Origin: a virus
Strand: one strand, 5' to 3'
Length of the DNA: 26,186 bases
Virus record (IMG/VR): IMGVR_UViG_3300006751_000110
Location: 1-26,186 of that record
The notes under the pieces: model-generated
Told to the model about the DNA's origin: nothing
Seen by the model: only the letters and a program-made list of their open reading frames with translations
Databases searched by the model: none
Part shown: positions 16,494-23,392 of the stretch, piece after piece
How positions within the stretch are numbered: the stretch's first letter is position 1
How the letters are laid out: the number at the start of each line of letters is the position of its first letter
Program-made: the position numbers and the translations under genes

Positions 16494-17219
16494 TTAAACG
16501 AAAAAACTCGTTAGACCCTCCAACGTCACGTCACTTTCAACTTTTGTGTTTGGATTCTTTACTTTGATTGTATGCGATAACTTAGGCATAGTCTCAAAGA
16601 AAGTCTCAATCTGCTTAAATTGACCAGAGTTTAACCCTTCCATCCACTGAGTCAATTCTTTTTTAGTACAGTCAGAAGCTGCCCAAGACTCTTCTTCATT
16701 ATAAACTACATCAATACATGATGAGATAATTTCAAATGACTGTTCAATTTGTGCAGCATCTTCTGCACCAAAATCAAAATTACTTTTAACAAATTCATTA
16801 AGAGAAGGATACTTCATTCTTAATGTTAAATCATCATCTAATTCAATATCAGGACTATGCTCCTTTGGTTTATTAACCTTTATCTCATCAATATAAATTT
16901 TGACTTCGACTTGAGTTTCTTCATCATCGGGACATGTCACAACTAAATCAATTGCTTCTCCAACTGACTTCCCTCGAATATTCAAAAAGATATATTCAAT
17001 ATCAAATGTTGGTAGGTCATCAACTTTAATTCCCCTTGTACTGATACAAGACTTCAAAGTTGTTTTAATGGCATCAGTAATTTGTTTCTGATCTCCACTT
17101 TCCATTGCAAGAATTAATATCTTCTCTTCTCGTACAAGAAATGGACGATATTTTATCTTCTTCCCAGAAGAAGGTAGTACCAACTCATAGGTTGGAGTAG
17201 TAATTTTTGGTAAAGGCAT
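16494..17219 (-). CDS. gp26: gp26-family baseplate hub assembly protein (241 aa)
   Basis: The sequence begins MPLPKITTPTYELVLPSSGK and continues KIKYRPFLVREEKILILAME, which matches the T4 gp26 / baseplate hub family in T4-like phages. ITDAIKTTLKSC and FDIEYIFLNIRGKSVGE (about residues 46-85) follow. The C-terminal half is helical and acidic with SFEIISSCIDVVYNEEESW and TQWMEGLNSGQF. The role in T4 is assembly of the central hub. The protein has no membrane segment. Its last codons contain T-TTT-TTC, and the -1 frame runs straight into the 58-residue protein, which suggests it is the G-like partner of a tail-assembly chaperone pair. A GAGGTG lies 10-15 bases before the ATG. Confidence 0.88.
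   Translation of the reverse strand: MPLPKITTPTYELVLPSSGKKIKYRPFLVREEKILILAMESGDQKQITDAIKTTLKSCISTRGIKVDDLPTFDIEYIFLNIRGKSVGEAIDLVVTCPDDEETQVEVKIYIDEIKVNKPKEHSPDIELDDDLTLRMKYPSLNEFVKSNFDFGAEDAAQIEQSFEIISSCIDVVYNEEESWAASDCTKKELTQWMEGLNSGQFKQIETFFETMPKLSHTIKVKNPNTKVESDVTLEGLTSFFV
16500..16506 (-). promoter_or_regulatory. Programmed -1 frameshift slippery heptamer T TTT TTC
   Basis: The 0-frame codons at the end of gp26 are ACG AGT TTT TTC GTT TAA, so the heptamer T-TTT-TTC has the X-XXY-YYZ phase needed for -1 slippage. After the slip the codons are CGT TTA ATT ATG, the last being the start of the 58-residue gene. There is no intervening stop. The stop of gp26 lies two codons downstream, as expected for a site producing a minor fusion. 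Confidence 0.65.
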
Positions 17220-17244
17220 AATCTTTATAGCACCTCAGTGTAAT

Positions 17245-17252
17245 TATTTAGA
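17245..17252 (-). promoter_or_regulatory. Late-promoter-like octamer TCTAAATA upstream of gp26
   Basis: The minus strand reads TCTAAATA, one mismatch from TATAAATA, 26 bases before the gp26 start and overlapping the end of the tube-like gene. The same octamer precedes gp4 on the other strand at a matching distance. It is a candidate late promoter. Confidence 0.45.
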
Positions 17253-17979
17253 TGGCAATTCTAACCTCTCCATGTTTTTCAACAGTGTGTCGTAAGTAAC
17301 TAAAAGTAACTGACACTTGAGTGATTGTACTACCCTCATATGTTAATGGTATAGAGTTAAGAGTTCTTGGGAACGCATCAATAAACCTATACGTTAACAT
17401 AGGTTGATTGGTGAATTTCTTCTTCTTTGCATTTGGACTCTGTACAAGATCTCTTTCAAATTTAGTAATTGATAACACTCTCTTATACTCATCAGGATAT
17501 CTCATCCTTGCATATGAATTCCGTTCTCTATATTGATTCAATTGGCCAACAACTCTTCCATCATATCTACCATTACTCTCATTGTGTATTGGATTAATAT
17601 AATTCATCCACTCCTCAAATAGTCTCAAAATATTATATTGATTATCCACATAGAAAGTTAAATCAAATTCAGTATATAATCTTCTTGTAGCAATCTTCTC
17701 AAGCATTCCCTGTCTAGATCCAGGTTCTTCTACAACATCAAAATCGGTTGAAGGAAGAGTTGCATCAGAACATAAGAAGTCATACTTCTCATCTGTGGAT
17801 TTAACATCCAAAAAGAGACCGCAATTAGTTAAGTATTCAAGTAAATCCAAATCATTACCCGTAGGGGATCTACGAACAAGATCCAATGAAACCTTGAACT
17901 GACTTGAGATTGCAAGTTTGGAAAGGATCGAACTTGCGTCCGACATATTCAAATATAGTGATTCCGTATCGACAGACAT
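17248..17979 (-). CDS. Tail-tube-fold baseplate protein, probably the gp54-type tube initiator (243 aa)
   Basis: Residues 12-110 contain SILSKLAISSQFKVSLDLVR, then YDFLCSDATLPSTDFDVVEE, as in gp19/gp54 tube proteins, where a strand is followed by the ATLPxxxF loop. RLYTEFDLTFYVDNQYNILRL and LTYRFIDAFPRTLNSIPLTY continue the barrel signature. At 243 residues it is longer than gp19 (163) and shorter than T4 gp54 (320). T4 genes 48 and 54 are adjacent, and here the gp48 unit is the divergent neighbour. I infer that it starts the tail tube on the baseplate. The true start may be the second Met (17946), because no ribosome site is visible before the first. gp19-like tube function is the alternative. 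Confidence 0.75.
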   Translation of the reverse strand: MSVDTESLYLNMSDASSILSKLAISSQFKVSLDLVRRSPTGNDLDLLEYLTNCGLFLDVKSTDEKYDFLCSDATLPSTDFDVVEEPGSRQGMLEKIATRRLYTEFDLTFYVDNQYNILRLFEEWMNYINPIHNESNGRYDGRVVGQLNQYRERNSYARMRYPDEYKRVLSITKFERDLVQSPNAKKKKFTNQPMLTYRFIDAFPRTLNSIPLTYEGSTITQVSVTFSYLRHTVEKHGEVRIAI

Positions 17980-17986
17980 CTAAATA
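17979..17986 (+). promoter_or_regulatory. Late-promoter-like octamer TCTAAATA upstream of gp4
   Basis: TCTAAATA on the plus strand ends 27 bases before the gp4 ATG, the spacing seen upstream of gp26. It sits in the 33-base divergent gap, which also holds TATAAAAT on the minus strand (17988-17995). The latter is 9 bases from the minus-strand first ATG, but suitable for the second ATG at 17946. Confidence 0.45.
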
Positions 17987-18012
17987 GATTTTATAGTTAT
18001 ACTAATATATGT

Positions 18013-18456
18013 ATGTCCAAAAGTGGTAAATATTATCCGAGGTATCCCAGAAAGTATAGAGGAGACCCAACTAACATAGTTTATAGGTCACTTTGGGAAA
18101 GAAAATTCATGAACTACTGTGATATCACAGAGAGTGTTAATGAATGGGCCTCTGAAGAATTTTGGATTCCATATAGATCACCACTTGATAATAAAGTACA
18201 TCGTTACTTTCCTGATTTCTTTCTTAAATATAATGACACAAATGGTAAACGACGATCAATGGTTGTAGAAGTCAAACCAGATAAAGAAACAAAAATGCCA
18301 ATCACAAATCCTAAAAAGAGAACTAAGTCGTGGGCATATTCTGTTAGAACATGGGCCATCAATCAAGCAAAATGGAAAGCAGCAAAAGAATATTGTAAAG
18401 ACCGTGGATACGAATTTAAAATTATGACTGAATACGATCTAGGTATCAAAAAATAA
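18013..18456 (+). CDS. gp4: gp4 head completion protein (147 aa)
   Basis: The translation matches T4 gp4 in its main signatures: KYRGDPTNIVYRSLWERKFM (residues 14-33), NEWASEE (43-49), IPYRSPLDNKVHRYFPDFFL (52-71) and VVEVKPDKET (84-93). T4 gp4 has about 150 residues, so this is full length. The residues E49, D68, E86 and K88 form a PD-(D/E)XK-like nuclease site of the TnsA kind. In T4 gp4 acts late in head maturation, before tail joining. It opens a plus-strand operon: its stop overlaps the next start (TAATG). No ribosome site is obvious before the ATG. Confidence 0.92.
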   Translation: MSKSGKYYPRYPRKYRGDPTNIVYRSLWERKFMNYCDITESVNEWASEEFWIPYRSPLDNKVHRYFPDFFLKYNDTNGKRRSMVVEVKPDKETKMPITNPKKRTKSWAYSVRTWAINQAKWKAAKEYCKDRGYEFKIMTEYDLGIKK

Positions 18457-18989
18457 TGGGAAGAAAAACATTAAAACAAAGACAAGAAAGAGATGCTGCT
18501 CGTGCTGCAGATGCAACCATTGGTGGTAGAATCAAAGCAAAAGCAGAAATGTCTGGTGGAACTGATACTGACTGGTATGCTAATGAATTATATGCTGAAC
18601 TTTCTGAAGTAGCAGAAGTACGATTCCCAAAGATAGGAGAGTTATGTTACTTCTCATACTCTGCTGCATACCCAGACAAGTATCCTTATTGGGATAGAAG
18701 ACCACTCGCATTTATACAAGCATATGAAGAAGATAAGATCCTTGCATCCAACTTACATTACCTAAGTCCCAACTATCGTGGAGCAGTTGCAAAAGGCTTG
18801 ATAAATAAAGTTAGTGTTACTTTACCAAAGAAGACATTACATAAGTATTTCTTTACTAATATGGGAGATACATTCATTATACCCAATGACTCTGATGAAT
18901 GGGGAAGTGTTGCAGAACTGGTAACTGAGAATTTCGTTAATAAATATGGTCGGAAGGTCGAATTACAAAAAGTTTGGGATAACCCTTAA
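18456..18989 (+). CDS. Conserved unassigned T4-like phage protein (177 aa)
   Basis: The N-terminus (1-35) is charged and helical. The core contains GELCYFSYSAAYPDKYPYWD (residues 62-81), RPLAFIQAYEEDKI and ASNLHYLSPNYRGAVAKGL (about 97-115). The pattern G-x-x-x-YF-x-Y, YPYWDRxPLxF, NLHYL-x-P-x-x-R recurs in virion-associated proteins of many phages, but no T4 gene name comes to mind. It overlaps gp4 upstream and gp48 downstream by single bases, so the four genes are co-translated. A baseplate or head/tail accessory role is inferred from neighbours only. Confidence 0.8.
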   Translation: MGRKTLKQRQERDAARAADATIGGRIKAKAEMSGGTDTDWYANELYAELSEVAEVRFPKIGELCYFSYSAAYPDKYPYWDRRPLAFIQAYEEDKILASNLHYLSPNYRGAVAKGLINKVSVTLPKKTLHKYFFTNMGDTFIIPNDSDEWGSVAELVTENFVNKYGRKVELQKVWDNP

Positions 18990-20536
18990 TGTCAGACGAC
19001 GCAAGTAAATTAAAAAAAGTAAAGATAGAAACTAGCGTAGACTTTAATGCTAGTGATGTTAAAATTGATGGTGTAGAATTATATTATTCTCAATCTGGAA
19101 AAACAGAACTAAGAGATACTGCTGGTTTAACTATATTCAATAATGGAAATTGGACTACACAAGCAAAGAATAGAGTTCCTAAGTTCACACAACTAGCTTT
19201 AGAAACCAGTGTGAGTCGTTCTGTCATACAAGCATTTAAATCTAGTGGTGGAAATGCAAATGGTTATGTATTACCTTCTTGGATAATAGGTGAGAATGAT
19301 TGGGATTCATCATTAACAGATGAAGAATTATCAGATCTAGGAGTAATTGTTCCTGGACAACCTGTTTCTGATGATGAAGGGGCATTAGAAGAAAATAATA
19401 AAAGCGATGCTTCAGTGATGGAGAAAAAAATACCTTGGGAAGGTTTCGATGCAGAAATGTTTGCCAATGATTTTGGAGGAACAGACAATATATTACAGCA
19501 ACTTAGTCTACGTAATCTAAAGTATCCAATCGATGCTGACTATGGAAATACGCAAGACTATATTCAAATAAATCAGTTCACATATAAAGCACCAAATAGA
19601 AATGTAATATTCGGATCAGAAGATACTCAGTCATTTGCAGCACAAATAACACAAGGCATTCCAACCACATCCAAAATAGAAAAAGCAATTGGATTGGTTA
19701 AACTTCCAATGCCCAATGATCTAAAGGATACAAACAATGTCAGTTGGGATCAAGATCAAATGAATACTCTGACTGCTGCAATGGCAGGTGCAGTCATGAG
19801 AGGAATTCCCGATGCATATAATACTATATCAGAGGTAGTGACAGGTAATTTGGGAATCAAAGGGTTATGGAATAAAGCACAAAGTGCTGGTGCTAGTATG
19901 CTTGGTGAAGGAAAAAAAGTATTAGATGCAGTAAATACCCAAGGATCTCAAGCACAAGCAATGGCCCATAGCATGGTAGGATCAAGTGTTCTTAATATGC
20001 TTAATATGAGTGCTTCATCAGAATCAATCTTGGCAAGGGGATTCGGTGTCATTCCAAATGACAACATGGAATTACTCTTCAGAAGTCCAACTCTAAGAGA
20101 GTTCACATTCAGTTGGATTATAAGTCCAAGAAGTAGAGAAGAAGCAAAGAAAGTCAATAATATTATTCGATTCTTTAAACAAGGTATGGCAGTTAAAAAG
20201 AAAAAAGGAACTGCTGGAGGTGCATCACTATTCTTACATACACCAAACGTTTTTGATATAGCATTCAAAACTTCAAAGTATAAGAACGAACTCACGAATG
20301 AAAACATATCTGTCATGAAGATGAAGACATGTGCATTAGTTTCATGTGGAGTAGAGTATACTCCTGGTACAAGTGGTTGGCAAGCATATGAAAAAGGTCA
20401 ACCAGTATCTGTAACAATGGCATTACGATTCAAAGAACTCGAACCAATATTCGATACTGATTATTCAGATAATTATTTCGACTTCATGGATAGAGAAGAT
20501 CTAGATCCAGTTTCAATGGATGCGGTAGGATACTAA
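18989..20536 (+). CDS. gp48: gp48 baseplate tail-tube cap protein (515 aa)
   Basis: The core signature lies at about residues 355-395: MELLFRSPTLREFTFSWIIS, followed by PRSREEAKKVNNIIRFFKQG. This FxFSW, P(R/K)xxxEA, I(I)xFF(R/K) pattern is typical of T4-like gp48. Downstream, LFLHTPNVFDIAF and KMKTCALVSCGVEYTPG (about 440-465) fit the tube-like beta-barrel. Residues 105-155 form an acidic, low-complexity insertion (SSLTDEELSDLG to KSDASVMEKK). The protein is longer than T4 gp48 (about 364), mainly because of N-terminal insertions. In T4, gp48 caps the tube on the baseplate and works with gp54. The start overlaps the previous stop (TAATG). Confidence 0.88.
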   Translation: MSDDASKLKKVKIETSVDFNASDVKIDGVELYYSQSGKTELRDTAGLTIFNNGNWTTQAKNRVPKFTQLALETSVSRSVIQAFKSSGGNANGYVLPSWIIGENDWDSSLTDEELSDLGVIVPGQPVSDDEGALEENNKSDASVMEKKIPWEGFDAEMFANDFGGTDNILQQLSLRNLKYPIDADYGNTQDYIQINQFTYKAPNRNVIFGSEDTQSFAAQITQGIPTTSKIEKAIGLVKLPMPNDLKDTNNVSWDQDQMNTLTAAMAGAVMRGIPDAYNTISEVVTGNLGIKGLWNKAQSAGASMLGEGKKVLDAVNTQGSQAQAMAHSMVGSSVLNMLNMSASSESILARGFGVIPNDNMELLFRSPTLREFTFSWIISPRSREEAKKVNNIIRFFKQGMAVKKKKGTAGGASLFLHTPNVFDIAFKTSKYKNELTNENISVMKMKTCALVSCGVEYTPGTSGWQAYEKGQPVSVTMALRFKELEPIFDTDYSDNYFDFMDREDLDPVSMDAVGY

Positions 20537-20537
20537 A

Positions 20538-21197
20538 ATGGCATACTTCAACGAACTACCAAACATAGCATACCTCTCTCGTCTTCCTTCTAAGAAAAGA
20601 AGTAACGAAAGAATTGATGTTAAAAATATATTCAAGAGAGCAAAACTCAGAGATGATATTGATGCTGCTGCAACTGCATTCACATATTATCAAATCAAAG
20701 AAGGTGAAAGACCAGACACTCTTGCTCAACGAGTCTATGAAGATTCAGAATTGGATTGGGTTATATTAATATCAAATAACATTACCAACATAAGAGATCA
20801 ATGGCCGTTAAATCACTATGATCTACATCAATACATGTTAGATAAGTATGGTTCTGAAGCAGGTATGCAAGGAGTTCACCACTATGAAACTACCGAAGTA
20901 AAAGATAATTTTGGTAGAACTGTATTAGAAAAGGGATTAACTGTGGATACAGGATTCACAATCAAATATAAGGATTCTACAAATACAATATTAACAGTTA
21001 CACCAACAGCACCTGTCAGTAACTATCAATATGAAACAGAAGTGAATGAAGAGAAAAGAAAAATTAAAATACTAAAAGCAGATTACTTATCTGTCTTCGT
21101 TACAGATATGAGAAATCTTATGCTATATGACAAGTCATCAGATTACATTGATAAGATAACAAAATCAACATATAATCCAAACGAATCTGGAGTATAA
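20538..21197 (+). CDS. gp53: gp53 baseplate wedge protein (219 aa)
   Basis: MAYFNELPNIAYLSR is a common gp53 start. Residues 45-90 contain YYQIKEGERPDTLAQRVYED and LDWVILISNNI, a LysM-like fold with the Trp-Val/Ile-Ile-Leu signature, then INQWPL-like RDQWPLNHYDLHQYM. The middle region is more variable (about 115-170), and the end is helical (IDKITKSTYN). T4 gp53 (196 residues) joins adjacent wedges in the baseplate. The gene starts one base after the gp48 stop and is the last of its operon; a terminator follows directly. Confidence 0.9.
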   Translation: MAYFNELPNIAYLSRLPSKKRSNERIDVKNIFKRAKLRDDIDAAATAFTYYQIKEGERPDTLAQRVYEDSELDWVILISNNITNIRDQWPLNHYDLHQYMLDKYGSEAGMQGVHHYETTEVKDNFGRTVLEKGLTVDTGFTIKYKDSTNTILTVTPTAPVSNYQYETEVNEEKRKIKILKADYLSVFVTDMRNLMLYDKSSDYIDKITKSTYNPNESGV

Positions 21198-21230
21198 AAA
21201 AACCCCTCTTTATTGGAGGGGTTTTAATTT
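21195..21230. terminator. Bidirectional intrinsic terminator between the gp53 and gp32 units
   Basis: CCCCTC (21203-21208) pairs with GAGGGG (21216-21221) around a 7-base loop, flanked by AAAA before and TTTT after, so the stem can extend to 10 pairs. A T-rich run follows on both strands. It lies directly after the gp53 stop on the plus strand and downstream of the gp32 stop on the minus strand, so it can end both convergent transcripts. Confidence 0.9.
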
Positions 21231-21295
21231 GGGCGGTTCTCTATTATTGAAAGGCACTCTTTCTAAGTAGAGATCTTTTGTATTCCTTTCTTGTA

Positions 21296-22204
21296 TTAAG
21301 AGTTAACTAACTTAGCAAAGTAACTAAGCGATTCATCATCCTCGTCAGATGATGCAGATGCTACTGGTTCAGGAGTACGAGCTGGTGTAGTAGGTTCAAC
21401 GAAACTACCACGACCATTATCCTCACCACCTAGTTCTTCATCAAGAACAGGACGTTTCACTGGTTGATTCAAACCAAGAACATTCTCAAGACGAGTCTTA
21501 AGTGCATCATAAGTCTTAAACTTATCTGCTGCAGTAAACTCATTAAGATCATACAACTTATTGTAGATCTCTTCTAGTTTTGCGTCATCATCAAAGAGAG
21601 CACTTGCTGTAGAGAACTCAGACTTATCATAGTTCTGATAACCTTCTACTCTACGGATCTTCAACTTGAAGTTTGCACCTTCCCAGAAATCAAATGGATT
21701 AATAGGAGTTTCATCTGCAAACTCAGGTTTCATTGCTTCTGTAATCTTGTCATGAATCTTCTTACCATACTTGTATAAGAATACACGACCTTCATTCTCA
21801 GGATTTGCAGGATCACTAACGATATAGATGTTACTGTAATATGATAATCTACGCTTCTGCTTACGTGCTATATCTTTATTAGCATCAGATCCAGAATTCC
21901 ACAGTTGAGAATTATGTTCTGAGACAGGATCTTTCTGTCCTAATGTGGTGAGTGAGTTCTCAATAAACCAACCACCAGGCCCTTGGAATGCATGTGTATA
22001 AACTCTTGCCCAAGGTAATTCACATCCTTCTGGTTCTGGAAGGAAACGAATGATTGCATAACCATTACCAGACTTGTCTACGACTGGTTTCCAGATACGT
22101 TCGTCCACATTACTGTTCTTATCATTTAGTTTTTCAACTTGCTTGATAAGTTTGTCTGTTAGAGAACCTGCTCTGGATTGTTTTTTTAATTTTGCGAATG
22201 ACAT
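21296..22204 (-). CDS. gp32: gp32 single-stranded DNA-binding protein (302 aa)
   Basis: The match to T4 gp32 runs through WARVYTHAFQGPGGWFIEN (residues 65-83), RKQKRRLSYYSNIYIV (114-129), DPANPENEGRVFLYKYGKKI (131-150), FWEGANFKLKI, and EGYQNYDKSEF. The N-terminal KLKKQSRAGS fits the basic cooperativity motif, and the C-terminus is acidic (SSDEDDESLSYF) as in T4 for partner binding. Of the T4 zinc ligands, His64 has an equivalent (H71), but the three Cys positions read ENSLTT and DPVSEHN. The only Cys is C61. Role: coats ssDNA and organises replication and repair. Its own promoter and leader lie upstream; no Shine-Dalgarno is visible before the ATG. Confidence 0.95.
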   Translation of the reverse strand: MSFAKLKKQSRAGSLTDKLIKQVEKLNDKNSNVDERIWKPVVDKSGNGYAIIRFLPEPEGCELPWARVYTHAFQGPGGWFIENSLTTLGQKDPVSEHNSQLWNSGSDANKDIARKQKRRLSYYSNIYIVSDPANPENEGRVFLYKYGKKIHDKITEAMKPEFADETPINPFDFWEGANFKLKIRRVEGYQNYDKSEFSTASALFDDDAKLEEIYNKLYDLNEFTAADKFKTYDALKTRLENVLGLNQPVKRPVLDEELGGEDNGRGSFVEPTTPARTPEPVASASSDEDDESLSYFAKLVNS

Positions 22205-22433
22205 GTAGATTGATTGGATAATTGTTTAGGGGGGGTGGGAGGTTGGATTTATGTTTACCAACAAGTAAGGGGCATTGCTACATAAGTAGATTTTTACCTC
22301 ACTGTCTGAGACCCGACTGGTAGATCGATTCTACCGTTACCGATAGCAGCACCACCTGTGTCTCATCACCTTAACTAGCCTTATGCCAGCAAGTTTAATT
22401 CAGTCACTCCCGTGTTGAAACCGTCGCTCCAAC
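22205..22433 (-). ncRNA. Putative structured 5' leader of gene 32
   Basis: About 229 bases separate the predicted start of transcription (G at 22433) from the gp32 ATG. The leader can form: hairpin 1 at 22414-22433 (GTTGGAGC with GTTTCAAC, loop GACG, three G-U pairs); hairpin 2 at 22373-22395 (AACTTGC with GCTAGTT, one mismatch); a closing stem TGAGAC/GTCTCA (22360-22365 with 22307-22312) around hairpin 3 (GGTAGA/TCTACC, 22319-22335); and CTAC/GTAG at 22278-22289. CTCA/TGAG within 22298-22310 would compete with the closing stem. Near the gene is a C-rich tract with seven C. I could not fit it to a tRNA or any riboswitch class I know. Confidence 0.55.
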
Positions 22434-22439
22434 ACATAT

Positions 22440-22468
22440 ATTATATACTACTTATATTTATCTGTCAA
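22440..22468 (-). promoter_or_regulatory. Consensus sigma70 promoter for gene 32 (TTGACA, 17-base spacer, TATAAT)
   Basis: On the minus strand TTGACA (22468-22463) and TATAAT (22445-22440) are perfect matches with the ideal 17-base spacing. The -35 box and part of the spacer lie inside the end of the DUF1825 gene, which stops at 22458. The predicted start (7 bases after the -10 box) is the G at 22433, the first base of hairpin 1. It implies strong early, host-RNA-polymerase-driven expression. Confidence 0.85.
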
Positions 22469-22793
22469 GTTGCGATTCTAAACCAGCAAGAGTTTTGTCC
22501 ATTTGCTCAAAAAACTTGTCCATACCATCCATCTCATTGAATCCAAACATCTTTGCTGCTTCCAGAACCCTATTCTTAATCTCAAGGGCCTCTGGATCAT
22601 CAGATAAAGAAACACGAAAGAAGAATAACTTCTGCTTCTCTAGAAAGGTCTTCATTTTATTAATATGTTCCTTCTTCTCTTCCGTTGTGGCAAAATTACT
22701 TACATTCATTATATCATGTGACAATTCATTTTGAAGTTTCTCCAACTCCTTAATGCTTTCCATAACTTGTTCTGACTCAAAAAACTTACTCAT
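22458..22793 (-). CDS. DUF1825-family protein (111 aa)
   Basis: The small, helical protein begins MSKFFESEQVMESIKELEKL and contains KKEHINKMKTFLEKQKLFFF and RVSLSDDPEALEIK, followed by a helix ending DGMDKFFEQMDKTLAGLE. This matches the DUF1825 pattern (FFESE-start, a KxxFIxxM helix, RxxLSxDP, a final MxxTLxxL helix). That family is known mainly from cyanobacteria and their T4-like phages, which supports a cyanobacterial host. The ATG overlaps the gp59 stop (TGATG). The end of the gene carries the -35 part of the gene 32 promoter. No function is known. No catalytic motif or Cys is visible. Confidence 0.85.
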   Translation of the reverse strand: MSKFFESEQVMESIKELEKLQNELSHDIMNVSNFATTEEKKEHINKMKTFLEKQKLFFFRVSLSDDPEALEIKNRVLEAAKMFGFNEMDGMDKFFEQMDKTLAGLESQLDR

Positions 22794-23392
22794 CAGTGAT
22801 ACCTCTCCTTTACTCGTTGAACTAAGTAGTTTTTATACTCACTCACATCAATATTTAGAAATCGATCATACTTCTTTAATTTTAAACTGACGGTTTCCCA
22901 TACAGGATCAAGGAGTTGCTTATCATAATCTTCGACATATGAAAATATCTTATCATAGATTACCAATTCTTCAATGGAGAGTTTACCACCCAAGTATTCT
23001 CTCAATATGGGTGGGTGTCCATTCTTACAATCAAAGAACTCATCATAATTATAATTATCCATCATATCTTCAGAGTTACTCTTAAAAATCTCAAAGAGAT
23101 TCTCCTTATGTTCTACCCATTGATCATATACTTTCTCTCCACCATCAATGATAGGTCCAATCCATACCTGATTAGAGTCAGATGCCTGACTAAAATTTGC
23201 AAGAAAGAAATTTTTAATCTCATCGTCATTCTTCTTACGTGACATTCTCTCAAAGAAGTAACGATCCTTTCTTTTATTAAATGCACCTTCCGATGATCGT
23301 GATCTTCCACCATACTTGAAGTAATCATACTTCTCTTTGGTGAAATGATTCTTGAATGATAGGTAACTTTGATAGACCTCAAGAGGTTTCAT
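22793..23392 (-). CDS. gp59: gp59 helicase loader (199 aa)
   Basis: Features shared with T4 gp59 are YQSYLSFKNHFTKEKYDYFKYG (residues 8-27, T4: YKLYLMIKQHMNGKYDVIKY), KRKDRYFFERMSRK (40-53), and the C-terminal LLDPVWETVSLKLKKYDRFL (about 155-175), where T4 has LVWNNYSIKLKAYRKILNID. The length is a little under T4's 217. Function in T4: loads the gp41 helicase onto forks coated with gp32. Basic N-terminus and helical content fit. It is translationally coupled to gp33 upstream (ATGA) and DUF1825 downstream, and its partner gp32 is two genes away. Confidence 0.92.
   Translation of the reverse strand: MKPLEVYQSYLSFKNHFTKEKYDYFKYGGRSRSSEGAFNKRKDRYFFERMSRKKNDDEIKNFFLANFSQASDSNQVWIGPIIDGGEKVYDQWVEHKENLFEIFKSNSEDMMDNYNYDEFFDCKNGHPPILREYLGGKLSIEELVIYDKIFSYVEDYDKQLLDPVWETVSLKLKKYDRFLNIDVSEYKNYLVQRVKERYH

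Noticed and set aside
22205-22440. tRNA or tRNA-like gene in the gene 32 leader
   Set aside because: The best T-arm-like stem (GGTAGA/TCTACC) has a five-base loop ATCGA rather than a canonical seven-base TTCGANY loop. No D-arm or anticodon arm fits at the right distances, and there is no acceptor stem.
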